DNA of 64,000 nucleotides from Candidatus Azophilus lithoversatilis (GTDB lineage Bacteria; Pseudomonadota; Gammaproteobacteria; Pseudomonadales; Azotimanducaceae): NCBI GenBank assembly GCA_028278675.1, contig JAQAJJ010000003.1, positions 125,042 to 189,041 of the forward strand, read 5' to 3'. Shown piece by piece: positions 33,454 to 42,431 of this stretch (position 1 is its first letter; each line of letters starts with the position of its first letter). The notes under the pieces were generated by a model. It saw only the letters and a program-made list of their open reading frames with translations, ran no database searches and was not told where the DNA came from. The position numbers and the translations under genes were made by a program.

Positions 33454-34458
33454 TCAGTCCCATGCCGCCATCGTGCCCAACAGGTCGCAGACGCGGTTGG
33501 AGTAGCCCCATTCGTTGTCGTACCAGCTCAGCACCTTGAGAAAGCGGCCGCTGGTGACTTGGGTGAAGGATGCGTCGAAAATCGACGAGTGGGGGTTGCC
33601 GATGATGTCCGAGGAGACCACGGGTTCGGTGGTGAACTCGAGCACGTTCTTCATGGGCGGCGACGCGGCGGCGGCTTGCATGGCGCCGTGCACGTCCTCT
33701 ACCCCCGCGGTCTTCTCCAGCGTCACGAACAGATCCACCACCGAACCGTCCGGCACCGGCACCCGGGAGGCGATGCCGTCCAAGCGGCCCTTGAGCGCCG
33801 GCAGCACTTCACCCACCGCCTTGGCGGCGCCCGTGGAGGTGGGAATGATGTTCTCCGCCGCAGCCCGGCTGCGCCGCCAGTCGGAATGGGGTACGTCGGC
33901 CAGGCTTTGATCGTTGGTGTAGGCGTGGACCGTGTTGATGACGCCCTCGCGGATGCCGAAGGCGTCGTGCAGCACCTTGGCCACCGGCGCCAGGCAGTTG
34001 GTGGTGCAACTGGCATTGGAGACGATGCGGTGCTCGGCGGCGAGGCCCTCCTCGTTGACGCCCAGCACCACCGTGTAGTCGATCGCGTCCTTGGCGGGTA
34101 CGGTCAGCACGGCGCGCTTGGCGCCCGCCTCGAGATGCATCGCCACCTGCTCGCGGGCGCGAAACACACCCGTGCTTTCCACCACCGCATCCACCCCAAG
34201 CGCCGCCCAGGGCAGCTTCAGCGGGTCGCGCTCCTTGAGCATGCGCACCCGGCTTCGGGGCGTGACCATTTCGCCATCCTCAATGGCCACCCCGCCTTGG
34301 AAGCGTCCCATCACCGTGTCGTAGGTGAGCAGATAGGCCAGCGCGTTGTGGTCGAACAGGTCGTTGATGGCGACGATTTCAATGTCGTCGCGCAGTTCAG
34401 CAATGCGGAACACCGCCCGGCCGATGCGGCCGAAGCCGTTGATTGCCACTCGTATCAT
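33454..34458 (-). CDS. gapA: Glyceraldehyde-3-phosphate dehydrogenase, type I
   Basis: A 334-residue GAPDH with all active-site landmarks: VAINGFGRIGRAVFR (NAD loop), nucleophile Cys151 in SNASCTTNCLAP, base His178 in NTVHAYTNDQSL, phosphate-site STGAAKAVG, and the C-terminal SWYDNEWGYSNRV. INDLFD near residue 31 favours NAD. It oxidises glyceraldehyde-3-phosphate to 1,3-bisphosphoglycerate or runs the reverse. Its ATG overlaps the stop of the degenerate paralogue (ATGA) and an LLM oxidoreductase follows after seven bases. No pgk, tkt or fba is adjacent, unlike the usual proteobacterial cluster. Confidence 0.95.
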   Translation of the reverse strand: MIRVAINGFGRIGRAVFRIAELRDDIEIVAINDLFDHNALAYLLTYDTVMGRFQGGVAIEDGEMVTPRSRVRMLKERDPLKLPWAALGVDAVVESTGVFRAREQVAMHLEAGAKRAVLTVPAKDAIDYTVVLGVNEEGLAAEHRIVSNASCTTNCLAPVAKVLHDAFGIREGVINTVHAYTNDQSLADVPHSDWRRSRAAAENIIPTSTGAAKAVGEVLPALKGRLDGIASRVPVPDGSVVDLFVTLEKTAGVEDVHGAMQAAAASPPMKNVLEFTTEPVVSSDIIGNPHSSIFDASFTQVTSGRFLKVLSWYDNEWGYSNRVCDLLGTMAAWD

Positions 34459-35474
34459 GTTGCCCTCCCGGCACCAGCGGCATCCAGCGTGCCGTACAGG
34501 GCTGCAAGATCAAGAATGCGCCGCGCATGGCCCAGGGATTCATGCCACCCCAGCACTTTGATGAGCCGTTGGCCCGCCTTCATCGTGCCCTTCAGATCGA
34601 CCAACAGCGACTCGGAGCGACCCTTGACGTCCGAGGACACGATGGGGTCGCTGGTGGTCGCAATCAGTTCCGGCTCAGCCGCTGCGGCGGCGTCGAAGAG
34701 CTCGTTGACCCCTTCGACGTCCACCTCGGGATCGGCGAAGGCCACCGTCATGTCCAGCAGGGATCCCGCCTGCACGGGAACGTTCAACGCAAACCCGCTG
34801 ACCTTGCCCTTGACCGCCGGCAGCGCCCGCTCCACCCAGCGCGGCGCGGGGGTGTCATTGGGGATGATGTTTTCGGCTCCGGAGCGGCTGCGGCGATAGT
34901 CTGGCCCCGCGTAGTCCTGCAGGCTTTGATCGCTCGTGTAGGCATGCACCGAGGTCATGGTGGCGTGCTCGATGGTCTGGGTTGCCGCAAGGGCTTTCAA
35001 TGCCAAGGCCGTGGCGGTGGTTGACGCGGAGCCTGCGGAAATGATCCGGTCGCCGGCCGACGCCTGGGCTTGATTGACCCCGTACAGAATCACCCGATCA
35101 ACGTCCCCTTGCGGCAACGTGGACAGAATCACCCGCGGGGCGCCATTGTCCAAGTGGGGGGCCAACTCGGGCGCCGAACGGAAGCGGCCGGTGGCGTCGA
35201 TGACCAGATCGACGCCGAAAGCGTCCCAAGGCACTTCATTGGGATTGTCGGCGCGCAGCAGGCGGGCGCGGCACTTCGCTCCGCCCTGCTCGCACACCAG
35301 ATGATTGGCCTGCAGCCGGATGCCGCCGCCGTCCATCGCCTTGGTCAGGAGGTGGTGCAGGATTTCCGGCCGCCCGATGTCGGAAATGGCAACCATGTCG
35401 AATTGCGCGTCATCCAGCGCCAAGCGGAAAATCTGCCGGCCCACCAAGCCGAACCCCATCATGCCAATTCGCAT
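34455..35474 (-). CDS. GAPDH-like protein lacking catalytic cysteine (pseudoenzyme)
   Basis: A 339-residue full-length GAPDH homologue whose active site is changed. The motif aligned with SNASCTTNC reads SAGSASTTA, placing Ala150 at the nucleophile; the second Cys and the Asn are also gone. His177 remains (TSVHAYTSDQSL) and RRSRSGAENIIP is well kept. The phosphate-site STGAAK is DTPAPR, and C-terminal WYDNEWGYS is replaced by GWHESLGHA. The NAD loop GFGLVGRQIF persists. Open frame, ATGA coupling to the intact gapA and a good family length argue for a maintained protein, not a decayed one. It could form hetero-tetramers with GapA, bind NAD or sense a metabolite; function is inference. Confidence 0.85.
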   Translation of the reverse strand: MRIGMMGFGLVGRQIFRLALDDAQFDMVAISDIGRPEILHHLLTKAMDGGGIRLQANHLVCEQGGAKCRARLLRADNPNEVPWDAFGVDLVIDATGRFRSAPELAPHLDNGAPRVILSTLPQGDVDRVILYGVNQAQASAGDRIISAGSASTTATALALKALAATQTIEHATMTSVHAYTSDQSLQDYAGPDYRRSRSGAENIIPNDTPAPRWVERALPAVKGKVSGFALNVPVQAGSLLDMTVAFADPEVDVEGVNELFDAAAAAEPELIATTSDPIVSSDVKGRSESLLVDLKGTMKAGQRLIKVLGWHESLGHARRILDLAALYGTLDAAGAGRAT

Positions 35475-35563
35475 TTGCCAATCGCCCCACAGGCAGTCTT
35501 TCGGTCCATTCTACTCCCTTTACCGCGCACCGGAGCCTGCGTACGGGGAAATACAGCGGGTTC

Positions 35564-36130
35564 CTAGGCTTGATTGCGGGCCTTGGCGTCGGGCGGCAGG
35601 TAGTCGAATATGAGGGTGATCCGGGCCTCGGCACCCTTGTTCATCACGCTGTGGGCGAGCTGGTTGTTGATTTCGTAGGCTTGGCCCACTTCGAGTCGGT
35701 AGGGACGGCCATCGATCATGAAGCGGACCCGCGGGTTGGTGGTCAAGGGCACGTGGATGCGGTGGCTGCAGTGAAACGAGGGGTGGCCGTCGCGGTGGGT
35801 GGCGATGCGGCCTCCGGCGGCGAGCCTGGCCGCCATGGCGCGAATGATGGCGCCCCCTTTCGGGTAGTGGCGCTCGATGATGCCGTGCATCAGCGGCACC
35901 GCAGGCTCCGCCAGCCAGGACCAGCCGGATTCCTTGGTCACCTCGATGTCCGGCCAGCCGGCGCCGTCGGTGAACACGAGCACCAGCGATTGGGTCTGCT
36001 GATGCACCTCATAGGTCTCCTGGCGGTGCCGCTGGCTTGCCCAAGCCTCCTCGTCGAGCGCCAACACCGCCGCCTGAAGTTGGGATACATCGATTTCGCC
36101 CAAAGGGCGCAGGGGCGCATCGATATTCAT
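35564..36130 (-). CDS. Aspartyl/asparaginyl beta-hydroxylase-domain protein
   Basis: A 188-residue cupin-fold dioxygenase-like protein. The iron site is suggested by ATHRDGHPSFHCSHRIHVPL (His112, Asp114) and a distal His160 in NNQLAHSVMNKG; Arg170 may bind 2-oxoglutarate. This matches the Asp/Asn hydroxylase (AspH/LpxO-like) family, where the soluble bacterial members hydroxylate free or peptidyl amino acids or lipids. The start MNIDAPLRPL at 36130 gives a compact domain; a longer frame upstream has no homology. It lies 88 bases downstream in orientation from the DUF3604 gene and precedes gap2. Substrate unknown. Confidence 0.8.
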   Translation of the reverse strand: MNIDAPLRPLGEIDVSQLQAAVLALDEEAWASQRHRQETYEVHQQTQSLVLVFTDGAGWPDIEVTKESGWSWLAEPAVPLMHGIIERHYPKGGAIIRAMAARLAAGGRIATHRDGHPSFHCSHRIHVPLTTNPRVRFMIDGRPYRLEVGQAYEINNQLAHSVMNKGAEARITLIFDYLPPDAKARNQA

Positions 36131-36198
36131 CAGGTCTCTTGATCGCCGATTAGGGTTGTCGCATGAGCCAATTCTTGCGTCCGGTGACCGTCGCTTCG

Positions 36199-38076
36199 CT
36201 AGGGGACGTACCAGATGGGCGAGCTGTAGGCCCGCTCCTGGGTGGTGAGGGGCACTTCCGGCGGCAGGCGGGTCTTGAAGAAGGCGGCATCGAAGGCCGT
36301 CCAGCGCGGCGTTGGGATCTCCAGCACCCGCACATAGTAGAAGGCGGCTTGGGCCGGGTTGAAGTCCGGATCTCGCCAAACCCTTTGCAACGTCGCCGCG
36401 CCGATGGCGTTGCTGTAGGTGGCCGTCGCCACATCCACCGTGCTGCCCACCGGCGGCGCCTTGCCGGTCCGCGCGTCCACCCGGCGCCCATCCGATAGTG
36501 CCACGTCATACACCCGCTCCGCGGTCTCCCCATTGTCCTTCAGCCAGCCCTTGACGATTTGCACCCGGTCCAGATTCGCGCCGATGGGATCCTTCAAGGC
36601 TTGCACCACGAAGACAGGCGCCACATCCTGCGACCGCAGGGCAAGATCGCCACCCATTGGCACCCCCCGGGCGGTGCACGCCGATACCCAATCAGGCCTT
36701 TCCAAGTCGGCGGCCTCGAAGTCCCAACCGCCGAAGAAGCGCAGGCTCATGCGCGGCCCGGTGGTGGCGTAGGTCTCCTTGCGGGCGAGGGCGGCGAAGA
36801 TGGACTCGCGGGTGTTCGCCTCCGCCCAGACAGCGGCGTACCCCGAAGCGGCCATTTCCCATTCCAATTGCACGATGTCGGGAATGTTGACGAACGGCTC
36901 CGTGGCGCGGGCGGCACTCGGCTCGTGCCAACTAAACTTGCCCCAGAAGTTGTTTTCGTCCGCTGACGGAATGCCGGTGTGGGAGTCGGTGCTGCCAATC
37001 AGGCCGAACTTGAAAGGGTTGACGCCGACTTCCCCGAGCAGCGCCAGCCCGGTTCGAAGCGCCGGGCGGGCGTATTCGGCGGCGAACATCGCATCCTCAT
37101 GCGGACGCGTGCTGAATCCGGCGAAGCGGTCCCAGGATTCATAGTCGGCAAACTCATCGTCCGGCGACACATAGGGATGGGTCTCGCTGTCGCCCTTGAA
37201 TTGGGTGACTTCCGTGAGCGGCTCCCAGCGGGCCCGCAGCCGTGCGTAGTCCATGGTGATGGCCTGGCCATCGGAATCGGTGCGGGAAAACATCAGCCCG
37301 GCGCTCGTGTTGCTGTTGTGCGGGATGGCCAGCGCGCGACCGCCGGTGCGGGCCTCGTAGTCGGCGAGAAACCGCCACAGCTCCCGGGGCCGGTCGCCGT
37401 CGAAGGAACTGAAGGGCGCCACCCGTCCGGCGCGCTCCGCCCCGTCCTGGAAGATGACAATGCGGTGCATGTTGCCGCCGCCCCGGCCCGAGGACCATTC
37501 ATAGCCGATCAGGGCGGTGAATCGGCCTGGGTCGTTGTAGCGCTCGGCCTGCTCGGTAACGACCTTCCAGACCGACTTGTTGTAGGCCGGGCTTTGCAGC
37601 AAGTCCTTGCGGTTGCCCAGCGCATCGCCGAATTCCACCAGAATCTGGGCAGCCTGCTCCGGGCCGGCCTGATGCATGGCATGCCAGCGCTGGCCGATTT
37701 CGGTGGCCAGCAGCCGGGCATCCCCGGATTCCAAGGCCGGAAACAGGCCCATGTACTCGGCGTGGTCGGCCGCCACCAGAAAGTCCAGGGGCCGATTCAG
37801 TTGCACGCGCCTGCCGCTGTGTGCGGTGACCGCTTCGCCCCGGGCCAGCCGGTAGAGCTCATCGTGGCCGAAGCGGACGTTGCCGCCCGCCGCCGCGTCC
37901 GGCGACAAGTTGGTGTGGACGTGGGTATCGCCCCAATAGAGGTGCTTGGCAGGCGGAGCGTTTAGGCTCGGTGAATAGAAGGGACCTTTGGCGTGAAGCG
38001 GTTCAGCAGCGCCCATCAGCACCGCCGTCAAGGCGGCAAGCGGGGCGAGACATGCAGTTGGCCGCTCCGGAATCAC
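36199..38076 (-). CDS. DUF3604 protein, secreted, PHP-like metal site
   Basis: A 625-residue protein with a signal peptide (residues 1-29, ending LHA) and a DUF3604 domain. YWGDTHVHTNLSPDA near residue 47 and LVAADHAEYMGLFPAL near 99 provide the histidines and aspartates of a PHP-like hydrolase site. GYEWSSGRGGGNMHRIVIF, IPHNSNTS, FGLIGSTDSHTG and ETYATTGPRMSLRFF are hallmark stretches. DUF3604 proteins are widespread in marine gammaproteobacteria, and their activity is unknown. GTG start overlaps the stop of the DUF1499 gene (GTGA). Secretion and metal site suggest a periplasmic phosphoesterase or other hydrolase (inference). Confidence 0.9.
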   Translation of the reverse strand: MIPERPTACLAPLAALTAVLMGAAEPLHAKGPFYSPSLNAPPAKHLYWGDTHVHTNLSPDAAAGGNVRFGHDELYRLARGEAVTAHSGRRVQLNRPLDFLVAADHAEYMGLFPALESGDARLLATEIGQRWHAMHQAGPEQAAQILVEFGDALGNRKDLLQSPAYNKSVWKVVTEQAERYNDPGRFTALIGYEWSSGRGGGNMHRIVIFQDGAERAGRVAPFSSFDGDRPRELWRFLADYEARTGGRALAIPHNSNTSAGLMFSRTDSDGQAITMDYARLRARWEPLTEVTQFKGDSETHPYVSPDDEFADYESWDRFAGFSTRPHEDAMFAAEYARPALRTGLALLGEVGVNPFKFGLIGSTDSHTGIPSADENNFWGKFSWHEPSAARATEPFVNIPDIVQLEWEMAASGYAAVWAEANTRESIFAALARKETYATTGPRMSLRFFGGWDFEAADLERPDWVSACTARGVPMGGDLALRSQDVAPVFVVQALKDPIGANLDRVQIVKGWLKDNGETAERVYDVALSDGRRVDARTGKAPPVGSTVDVATATYSNAIGAATLQRVWRDPDFNPAQAAFYYVRVLEIPTPRWTAFDAAFFKTRLPPEVPLTTQERAYSSPIWYVP

Positions 38077-38804
38077 CGGTCCGCAGCCGACAGGCGCCGC
38101 AAAATCTCCCCTATGCGCTCAGCGTTGATGCCGCTGTCGCTTACACCGACTCGGGATACGCTACGCACATCGACCAAGGCGCCTTCCGGAAGCGGACGCA
38201 CCCGGACAGCCACGTCGTCCTTGAAGCCGAACCAAAACGTGGTGGCGGTGGCTTCGATCAAGCCTTGCTGCGGATGCTCAGCCACGATATCGAGCCCCAT
38301 GTCCTGCAGGGCGGCGCGCGCTTTGGCGAAAGCCGCCTCGGGCGTCGCCCGCATCGTCAGCGGCATCACCCACGGATAGGCCTCCGCTTGCAGGGGGGTG
38401 ATGGTTTCGGCGTCGAAGTCCAACGGATTGGACTCGGCTCCGCGCAGCGCGACGATTTCGATGAATTGCGGCGGATCCTGGGTGTCGGTCGAAATGTGGT
38501 GAATCGGCGGCACGGAGAGGGCGCCTTGTAGCTGCATGCCGATGTAGGCGACCGCCAGCAGGCAAATCGTCAGTCCGACGCCCGAGGCCCGCAGGTCGTC
38601 AGGCAGGCGTCGCCGCCAGGCAATGACGGTGGCGGCGATGGCGCCAGCCGCCACCACGATGGCCAGCCCGGCGCTAACGTTCAGAATCAGAAATCCGGCG
38701 TTCCAGTTCCATAGGCCGAATCGGGTGCCCAACGCGCTGATGGGAAACAGCGCAGCTGCCGCGACGGCACCGATCAAAACCGTTCTAGACCACCAAGCTG
38801 TCAT
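38073..38804 (-). CDS. DUF1499 membrane protein
   Basis: A 243-residue protein with three hydrophobic segments (residues ~8-25, 36-60, 78-95) followed by a DUF1499 domain starting VPPIHHISTDTQDPPQF near residue 104. Later stretches YPWVMPLTMRATPEAAFAKA and GLIEATATTFWFGFKDDVAV are typical; SVSRVGVSDSGINAERIGE closes the domain. Function unknown. ATG 38804 has a GGGGGGA site; a longer open frame to 39104 is a shadow of the upstream region. It is first in a two-gene unit with DUF3604, overlapping by four bases. Confidence 0.88.
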   Translation of the reverse strand: MTAWWSRTVLIGAVAAAALFPISALGTRFGLWNWNAGFLILNVSAGLAIVVAAGAIAATVIAWRRRLPDDLRASGVGLTICLLAVAYIGMQLQGALSVPPIHHISTDTQDPPQFIEIVALRGAESNPLDFDAETITPLQAEAYPWVMPLTMRATPEAAFAKARAALQDMGLDIVAEHPQQGLIEATATTFWFGFKDDVAVRVRPLPEGALVDVRSVSRVGVSDSGINAERIGEILRRLSAADR

Positions 38805-38899
38805 GAACTTCCCCCCAACCGCTGCATCTACGTGATCACGGGGATTTATAGCACATTCGTGCGCTCCCGTTCTTCGGAAAGCCTTGCGCCAACTCATGT

Positions 38900-38961
38900 G
38901 CGCCGAGTTGCGCCGCAACTCGAACGCATGCATGCACGCGCCTTCGCCAGAGGCGAAGCGC
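38900..38961. repeat. Repeat C, copy 3 (double hairpin)
   Basis: Two hairpins in series: GAGTTGCgccGCAACTC, then GCGCCTTCGCC with GGCGAAGCGC. The same layout is found twice in tandem at 49129-49404. It lies in the 233-base divergent region between DUF1499 and glyS, close to the glyS promoter. Confidence 0.6.
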
Positions 38962-39037
38962 ATCCGCATATCGGTTATAGTTCGCGGCCTGTCGCATTGC
39001 CCCTCGAAACCCACGCCAAGCTCCAAGGAGACACTCC

Positions 39038-40402
39038 GTGCCCGCAACGTCGATGGACGAACTGGTTTCGCTTTGCAAGCGCCGCGGCTTCGTGTTCCCG
39101 TCAAGCGACATCTATGGGGGCTTGCAGGGGCTTTACGACTACGGGCCGCTGGGCGTCGAGCTGAAGAACAACCTCAAGGCCGCTTGGTGGCGGGCGATGG
39201 TCTACGAGCGCGACGACGTGGAGGGCCTGGATGCGGCGCTTCTGACCCATCGCCAAGTGCTGCGCCACTCCGGTCACGAACAGACGTTCACCGATCCGCT
39301 GGTTGACTGCCGCCAGTGCAAGAGTCGTTGGCGGGCGGACCAGATTGGCGGCGCCTGTCCGTCCTGCGGCGCCAAGGACCTGACCGAGCCGCGCCCGTTC
39401 AACCTGATGTTCAAGACCAGCGTCGGGCCGGTGGATGACGGGACCAACTTCGCCTACCTGCGTCCGGAAACCGCCCAGGGCATCTTCACCAACTTCAAGA
39501 ACGTTGTGGATGCCACTTCGCGGCGCCCCCCCTTTGGCATCGCCCAGATGGGCAAGGCGTTCCGCAACGAAATCACGCCGCGCAACTTCGTCTTCCGCAC
39601 TCGAGAATTCGATCAGATGGAACTGGAGTTCTTCGTTCCGCCCGGAGAGGACGAGAAATGGCACCGGCACTGGCTCGAGGAGCGGCTCGGCTGGTGGGAG
39701 GCCCAAGGGGTGCCGCGCTCGGCCGTGTCGGTGTACGAAGTGCCTGCAAGCGAGTTGGCGCACTACTCCAAAGCCACCTTCGACTTGATGTACCGCTTTC
39801 CCCACGGCGTGGATGAGTTGGAAGGCATCGCCAACCGCACGGACTTCGACTTGGGCGCCCATTCCAAGAACGCGGCCGAGCTGAACCTCACCGCCAAAGT
39901 GCCTGAAAACACGGACTCCACCGCTCGATTGGCAGTCCAGAACCCCACTACCAATGAATGGCAGGTGCCGTTCGTCATCGAACCCTCGGCCGGGGTGGAC
40001 CGGGGCGTTCTGGCCGTCATCAATGAGGCGTTCGCACGGGAGGAACTGCCCAACGGCAGCCAGCGCACGGTGCTGCGATTGAAGCCGCACTTAGCGCCCA
40101 TCAAGGTCGCCGTGCTGCCGTTGAAGCGCAACCACGAGGGAATTGTCGCCAAGGCCCGGGCCATCAAGCGCCAGCTTCAGGGACTGGGGTTAGGGCGCAT
40201 CCTCTATGAGCACACTGGCAACATCGGCAAGGGCTACCGCCGCCATGACGAGGTCGGCACCCCAATGTGCGTCACCGTGGACTTCCAGACCCTTGAGGAA
40301 GACGATACGGTGACCGTGCGCGACCGCGACAGCATGGCCCAGGTTCGAGTGCCGGCGCAGGCGCTGGAGTCCCATGTGCGCAGAGCGCTTGCCGATGGTT
40401 GA
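39038..40402 (+). CDS. glyS: Glycyl-tRNA synthetase, one-chain (alpha2) type
   Basis: A 454-residue class II synthetase of the archaeal/eukaryotic-like homodimeric kind: [20 protein letters not shown] near residue 24, a zinc-binding CRQCKSRW ... CPSCGAKD at ~89-112, motif 2 [20 protein letters not shown] near 179, motif 3 region and [14 protein letters not shown] near 314, and a C-terminal anticodon domain ([14 protein letters not shown]). Most gammaproteobacteria use the unrelated alpha2beta2 GlyQ/GlyS, so this looks like lineage-specific replacement. GTG 39038 has AAGGAG upstream. The 3' end overlaps a GcvR-like gene by eight bases. Confidence 0.95.
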   Translation: MPATSMDELVSLCKRRGFVFPSSDIYGGLQGLYDYGPLGVELKNNLKAAWWRAMVYERDDVEGLDAALLTHRQVLRHSGHEQTFTDPLVDCRQCKSRWRADQIGGACPSCGAKDLTEPRPFNLMFKTSVGPVDDGTNFAYLRPETAQGIFTNFKNVVDATSRRPPFGIAQMGKAFRNEITPRNFVFRTREFDQMELEFFVPPGEDEKWHRHWLEERLGWWEAQGVPRSAVSVYEVPASELAHYSKATFDLMYRFPHGVDELEGIANRTDFDLGAHSKNAAELNLTAKVPENTDSTARLAVQNPTTNEWQVPFVIEPSAGVDRGVLAVINEAFAREELPNGSQRTVLRLKPHLAPIKVAVLPLKRNHEGIVAKARAIKRQLQGLGLGRILYEHTGNIGKGYRRHDEVGTPMCVTVDFQTLEEDDTVTVRDRDSMAQVRVPAQALESHVRRALADG

Positions 40403-40967
40403 TCGCCGCCCGCAAGAGGTGCGCCGGCCGCCGCCCCGTGCGGGGTGCCGGGCCGTTGTGTCCACCATCGGCCGTGACCGCCCGGGCATCATCAACGAGC
40501 TTTCCGAACTGGCCGCCGAGCTCGATCTCAACATCGACGACAGCCGCATGGCCGGGCTCGGTGAGGAGTTCGCCGCGCTGATGTCCCTCACCGGAAACGA
40601 AAGCGCCCTCGCCGCCTTTGAAGCCCGGCTGAAGGCGCTCGCCGAATCCAAGGGCTTCAATACCCTGTTCCGCCTCACCGGCGAGCGCGAGCCGCCGCCG
40701 GCGGCGCTTCCTTATCGTGTGAACCTGTTTGCGCTCGACCACCCCGGCATCGTGTATCGAGTCACGGGCTTCTTTTCCAGCCGGCGGATCAACATCCAGG
40801 ACTTGCAGACGGGCACTCAGCGCGCCCCGCACACCGGAACGCCGCTGTTCAGCGTCGCCATGACCATTGAAGTCCCTTCCTCGGTGAAGATTCGGGCGCT
40901 CAAGGACGCCTTTGAGCGGTTTTGCGCGGAACAGGATCTGGATGGGGAGATTTCGGCCGCGCTGTAG
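40395..40967 (+). CDS. GcvR-like double ACT-domain protein
   Basis: About 190 residues with two ACT domains: [20 protein letters not shown] near the N-terminus and [20 protein letters not shown] near residue 117. This matches the glycine cleavage repressor GcvR and related ACT proteins, which bind small amino acids and act by contacting another regulator (GcvA in E. coli). No GcvA or gcv genes are in the window. ATG 40395 overlaps the glyS stop; an in-frame ATG at 40374 is also possible. Coupling to glycyl-tRNA synthetase suggests glycine sensing, which is inference. Confidence 0.8.
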   Translation: MVDRRPQEVRRPPPRAGCRAVVSTIGRDRPGIINELSELAAELDLNIDDSRMAGLGEEFAALMSLTGNESALAAFEARLKALAESKGFNTLFRLTGEREPPPAALPYRVNLFALDHPGIVYRVTGFFSSRRINIQDLQTGTQRAPHTGTPLFSVAMTIEVPSSVKIRALKDAFERFCAEQDLDGEISAAL

Positions 40968-41150
40968 CGGTTTTTGCGGGTCAATCTCCTACAGGCATTG
41001 CAGAGATATCCACTAGGTACCACACGATGCGCTTCATAGACTGCTCCCATGAAATCGCTCGCGCGACCAGTGGAAGCACCCCGCCCGAAGGCCGCTCGCG
41101 CCTTCGATGTTGGCGTGGCCGATGCGCAGGGACCGCAGGGGTAGCTCCTT

Positions 41151-41357
41151 GTGGCCAGCCGGCGCATTGTGATCAGCATCGACGAGCAAGCGCACGATGC
41201 GCTCAAGGGCTATGCGGCCCGTCGCAACACCACCGTCGGCGGTTTGGTGAAGTCCTACCTGATGCGCATCGCCGAAACCGAGCGGCGGGCGCTTGAGGCG
41301 CGGGAGCGCATTCGGGCGATGAATCGAAATCCGCAAAAGGATGATCCCACACAGTGA
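41151..41357 (+). CDS. Small ribbon-helix-helix-like protein
   Basis: 68 residues starting at GTG. RIVISIDEQAHDALKGYAAR and NTTVGGLVKSYLMRIAETER fit a ribbon-helix-helix (CopG/VapB-like) fold: a beta strand, then two helices. Such proteins are DNA-binding antitoxins or autoregulators. Its stop overlaps the start of the carbonic anhydrase (GTGA), and no toxin gene is adjacent, so it may be an orphan antitoxin-like regulator. The 183 bases before it hold no recognised gene. Confidence 0.6.
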   Translation: MASRRIVISIDEQAHDALKGYAARRNTTVGGLVKSYLMRIAETERRALEARERIRAMNRNPQKDDPTQ

Positions 41358-41950
41358 TTACGCCCGCTGAGGCATTGCAACGGCTGCGGGCGGGCAACGC
41401 CCGCTTCGCCAAGGGCACGCCGAATCCGTCACCTAGAAGCCGGCTGGAAGCCATGGGTGCGCAGCGTCCATTTGCTGCGGTGCTCGGCTGTTCCGATTCA
41501 CGCTGCCCCGTGGAGGCGGTCTTTGACCAAGGCTTCGGCGAGTTGTTCGTGGTTCGGGTGGCCGGCAATGTGGCGGACGGACCGCAATTGGGCAGCATTG
41601 AATTTGCCGTGCGCCACCTTGGCGTCCGGCTCATCCTCGTGCTCGGCCACCAGAGCTGCGGCGCGGTGCAAGCGGCCCTGCAGCGGCCCGCTGACCTGCC
41701 GCCCGCTTTGGAGCGCGTCATCGACGCAGTTGAAGCAGCCGTCAGCCACCTCCTGCCGGTGGCCGGGGTCGAGCCCTCCGAAGCCCTGTTGGAGAGCGCC
41801 GTCTCGGCCAACGCCCGCCACGCGGCCGAAGCGCTGCGCTCAGGCTCCTCCTTGATCGCGAGCGAATTGGAGAGGGGCCGCGTGGCCATTGCCTGTGCCG
41901 TTTACGCCTTGGACACCGGCATCGTCACTTTCCTCGACGACGGCGCTTAG
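41354..41950 (+). CDS. Beta-class carbonic anhydrase
   Basis: A 198-residue enzyme with the complete zinc site: Cys46-Ser-Asp48-Ser-Arg50 and His99, Cys102 in VLGHQSCGAV; RVAGN follows the Asp/Arg dyad as usual. It interconverts CO2 and bicarbonate in the cytoplasm. A signal peptide is absent. GTG start overlaps the ribbon-helix-helix gene by four bases, implying coupled translation. The SulP permease at 6736 is far away, so a direct partnership is not implied. Confidence 0.92.
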   Translation: MITPAEALQRLRAGNARFAKGTPNPSPRSRLEAMGAQRPFAAVLGCSDSRCPVEAVFDQGFGELFVVRVAGNVADGPQLGSIEFAVRHLGVRLILVLGHQSCGAVQAALQRPADLPPALERVIDAVEAAVSHLLPVAGVEPSEALLESAVSANARHAAEALRSGSSLIASELERGRVAIACAVYALDTGIVTFLDDGA

Positions 41951-41963
41951 GAAACTGTCCGGA

Positions 41964-42416
41964 TCAGCGCCGGTGCCGCAGAGTCACCACATTGCTGGCC
42001 TTGATGGCGTCCTGCTTGAGGCCGAAGGCCACTTCCCATGTGAGCGTTTGGTCCCGCTCGCGCAGGAAGCCTCGAAATCCGCAACCCTTGGCGACTTGGA
42101 ACAGCGCGAAGGTGGTGTGCAAGGTGCCATCGGCATTCCACAGAAGGCCTAGATTGGGAGCGCTTTCCAGCTTGGCGACGCCGTCAAGGCGGACGCCGCC
42201 GATGCGGGCGTCGATGACGTAGGTGCCAACCTCGTCAGGCGCCACACGAATGGACAGCGGGTTGGACGGGGTTTGCTTGAATTCCAGGGTGCCGGTCAGG
42301 GTCAGCCCGGTGCTGTCCTGCTCAATGGTCAAGTCGCACTCGATGGGCTCGCCAAGGCTCGCTCCCTCCACTAGGAGGCTGCCGCGCCCGAGCCATTGCC
42401 CAGCCTGCAGCAGCAT
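41964..42416 (-). CDS. Conserved-looking beta-rich hypothetical protein
   Basis: A 150-residue open frame rich in alternating strands (LTIEQDSTGLTLTGTLEFKQ, YVIDARIGGVRLDGVAKLES), without signal peptide or membrane segment. No family is recognised; the pattern resembles lipocalin- or START-like small beta proteins, which is only an impression. It starts 15 bases after the stop of the truncated AhpD-like gene and is probably co-transcribed. Codon use matches neighbours. Confidence 0.6.
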   Translation of the reverse strand: MLLQAGQWLGRGSLLVEGASLGEPIECDLTIEQDSTGLTLTGTLEFKQTPSNPLSIRVAPDEVGTYVIDARIGGVRLDGVAKLESAPNLGLLWNADGTLHTTFALFQVAKGCGFRGFLRERDQTLTWEVAFGLKQDAIKASNVVTLRHRR

Positions 42417-42431
42417 CAGGCCGGAAGCTGC

